Shown: positions 62,800 to 64,000 of the stretch, in pieces
Layout of the letters: every line of letters begins with the position of its first letter
How positions within the stretch are numbered: position 1 is the first letter of the stretch
Origin: Collinsella sp. TM09-10AT
GTDB taxonomy: Bacteria; Actinomycetota; Coriobacteriia; Coriobacteriales; Coriobacteriaceae
NCBI RefSeq assembly: GCF_003436275.1
Contig: NZ_QSOP01000012.1
Location: forward strand, 1 to 64,000
Length of the DNA stretch: 64,000 bases
Direction of reading: 5' to 3'
The notes under the pieces: model-generated
What the model was told of the DNA's origin: nothing
The model's input: the letters and a program-made list of their open reading frames with translations, nothing else
Database searches by the model: none
Made by a program: the position numbers and the translations under genes

Positions 62800-64000
62800 C
62801 TAAATAAACACGTCGACGAGGATGGGCATAAGGTTGAGCAGGCCAAACACCAGCGCCACGCCCCAGCCGAGCTTAAAGCAGCTGCGCCAGGTGCTGCGGG
62901 CAAAGGTGTTGTCGATCAGTACCTCGACAAAATACGTCGCGACCATCACGACCAGGGCGACCACCCAGCTCACCGGGTTGTCCCAGACAAAGAACATGCC
63001 CACCCACATCAAAAACAGCACGGTCTCGCACCAGTGCATAAGGGTCATCTTGGCCAGCGTGCTGCCGCTCATCTCGGTGGCGACGCCCTGGACAATCTCC
63101 TGATGCGCGTGATGCGAGTACGAAAGGTCGAACGGCGACTTGCGTAGCTTGATGGTAAGCACCGCGAGCAGCGCAAGGAAAATGGGCGCGCTGTACACGA
63201 TGATGGGGGCCGACTGCCCCGTCACGGCAATGGAATCGAAGCTGTCGGTGGCAAGGTACAGGCCCACGCTCATCAGCAGAACGGCGGGCTCGTAGCTCAT
63301 AACCTGCAGCAGCTCGCGATCGGCGCCGACCTGCGCAAACGGGCTTTGCGTCGAGGCGGACGCCAGCACCACAAAGATCGCGGCGAGCGTCACCATAAAA
63401 GCGCACAGCAGCGTGTTGGAACCCGACACAAAGATGCCGCCGCCTACCACGGTAAAGATGAGCGCACATGCCATATAGGTATCGTCCATGGTGTTTACGC
63501 TGGCAGGGGCCTTGCGCAGCAGCTTGGCAACGTCGTAGAACGGTTGCAGCAGGCGCGGGCCCACGCGGCCCTGCATGCGAGCGGACAGCTTGCGGTCGAC
63601 TCCGTCGATCAGGCCACCCACAAGCGGCGCCAGCAGGGCAAACACCACGGTACCTATAAAAATGCCCACGACACCCGAGCCTTCGAAATACTTACCGCGC
63701 AGCACCGAGGGCGCGCTCATGGCAAGTCTCTCGGGCCCAATCCACGCGCAACACAGCAGCGCAAACAAGATAATGCTGCAACACACGACGCTACCCGCGG
63801 GGCCAATACGCTTCTCGCCAAGGGCGTCCTCCGAGTACCAATTGCGCTTTTCGGCCTTCACCTCGTGTCCCATCGAGCCACGGAAATGGCGATATTTGTC
63901 GGTCCCCACACCCGAAAGGTACACGTTGACGTGCGGTTTGTTGCTCACGCGGAATGAAGTCAGCAGCACCACGGCGATAAACGCCACGATAACCACCATC
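62800..64000 (-). CDS. Ech membrane subunit: EchA-like C-terminus fused to EchB/NuoH-like protein (partial)
   Basis: The frame is open from the right edge to 62800 and is cut by the window. From about 63720 on it is an EchB/NuoH-like subunit of about 306 residues with eight helices (GLIDGVDRKLSARMQGRVGP, LLQPFYDVAKLL, and SHHAHQEIVQG with acidic residues for proton transfer). The 93 residues before that match the C-terminus of EchA/NuoL-like antiporter subunits (NVYLSG, YRHFRGSMGHEV, NWYSEDALGEKRI and a helix). No stop separates them. An internal ATG at 63720 with weak GAGAG could allow separate EchB, but EchA itself cannot end. A natural fusion seems likely. Confidence 0.8.
   Translation of the reverse strand, partial: MVVIVAFIAVVLLTSFRVSNKPHVNVYLSGVGTDKYRHFRGSMGHEVKAEKRNWYSEDALGEKRIGPAGSVVCCSIILFALLCCAWIGPERLAMSAPSVLRGKYFEGSGVVGIFIGTVVFALLAPLVGGLIDGVDRKLSARMQGRVGPRLLQPFYDVAKLLRKAPASVNTMDDTYMACALIFTVVGGGIFVSGSNTLLCAFMVTLAAIFVVLASASTQSPFAQVGADRELLQVMSYEPAVLLMSVGLYLATDSFDSIAVTGQSAPIIVYSAPIFLALLAVLTIKLRKSPFDLSYSHHAHQEIVQGVATEMSGSTLAKMTLMHWCETVLFLMWVGMFFVWDNPVSWVVALVVMVATYFVEVLIDNTFARSTWRSCFKLGWGVALVFGLLNLMPILVDVFI

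Overview
The window reads as chromosomal DNA of a gut Coriobacteriia bacterium, most likely Collinsella or a close relative. This is inferred from the high GC, good AGGAGG-type ribosome binding sites, an NRAMP-related Mg2+ transporter of the kind known from Eggerthella, an Ech-type group 4 [NiFe] hydrogenase, many PTS and 6-phospho-beta-glucosidase genes, and a large population of intergenic palindromes. No rRNA, tRNA, CRISPR array, origin or phage was seen.

Layout. (1) 0.2-16 kb is a glycoside utilisation region: a lone PTS IIA protein, a 6-phospho-beta-glucosidase, an AraC regulator divergent from a GH106-like glycosidase, an RpiR regulator, a GH140-like (DUF4038) glycosidase, a PTS IIBC permease, a cytoplasmic esterase and a DUF1593 protein, followed by pyrE. 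(2) 16-21 kb holds an mgtA-type Mg2+ ATPase with a long leader containing a small ORF, and a membrane-anchored LuxR regulator whose start lies next to a run of 16 G. (3) 21-33 kb is a second sugar region: another 6-phospho-beta-glucosidase, a DUF4867 protein, luxS, then an operon of sugar isomerase, split transketolase and FGGY kinase under a LacI regulator, and a ribokinase/nucleoside hydrolase pair. (4) 33-47 kb is envelope and metal-ion housekeeping: an OatA-like acyltransferase, an NRMT-like transporter with an MgtE-like sensor protein, a degenerate polysaccharide deacetylase, PRC-barrel and YtxH proteins, a CNNM/CorC protein, a hemolysin III protein, a hydrolase and a DUF362 ferredoxin. 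(5) 47-60 kb has two ABC export systems, an IS3-family insertion, an IS110-family insertion that breaks an ABC permease gene, and a histidine kinase/response regulator pair. (6) 60-64 kb is an Ech hydrogenase operon that runs off the right edge.

How it fits together. Perfect or near-perfect GTAAAC/GTTTAC-type palindromes lie between the PTS IIBC and esterase genes (11.4-11.8 kb), upstream of the isomerase operon (29.3 kb) and upstream of lacI (30.6 kb). They suggest one LacI regulon joining uptake, glycoside cleavage and a ketose-phosphate pathway. The presence of an apiosidase-type glycosidase, a glycerol-kinase-like FGGY kinase and a split transketolase makes D-apiose from plant glycosides a reasonable substrate hypothesis, with a fucose-isomerase-like enzyme in the isomerase slot. 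None of the glycosidases has a signal peptide, so cleavage would be cytoplasmic, after PTS import.

The most unusual features outside the genes are three long hairpins (0.1, 7.2 and 15.2 kb) that share conserved flanks while their arms change sequence with base pairing preserved, and several other families of long intergenic palindromes.
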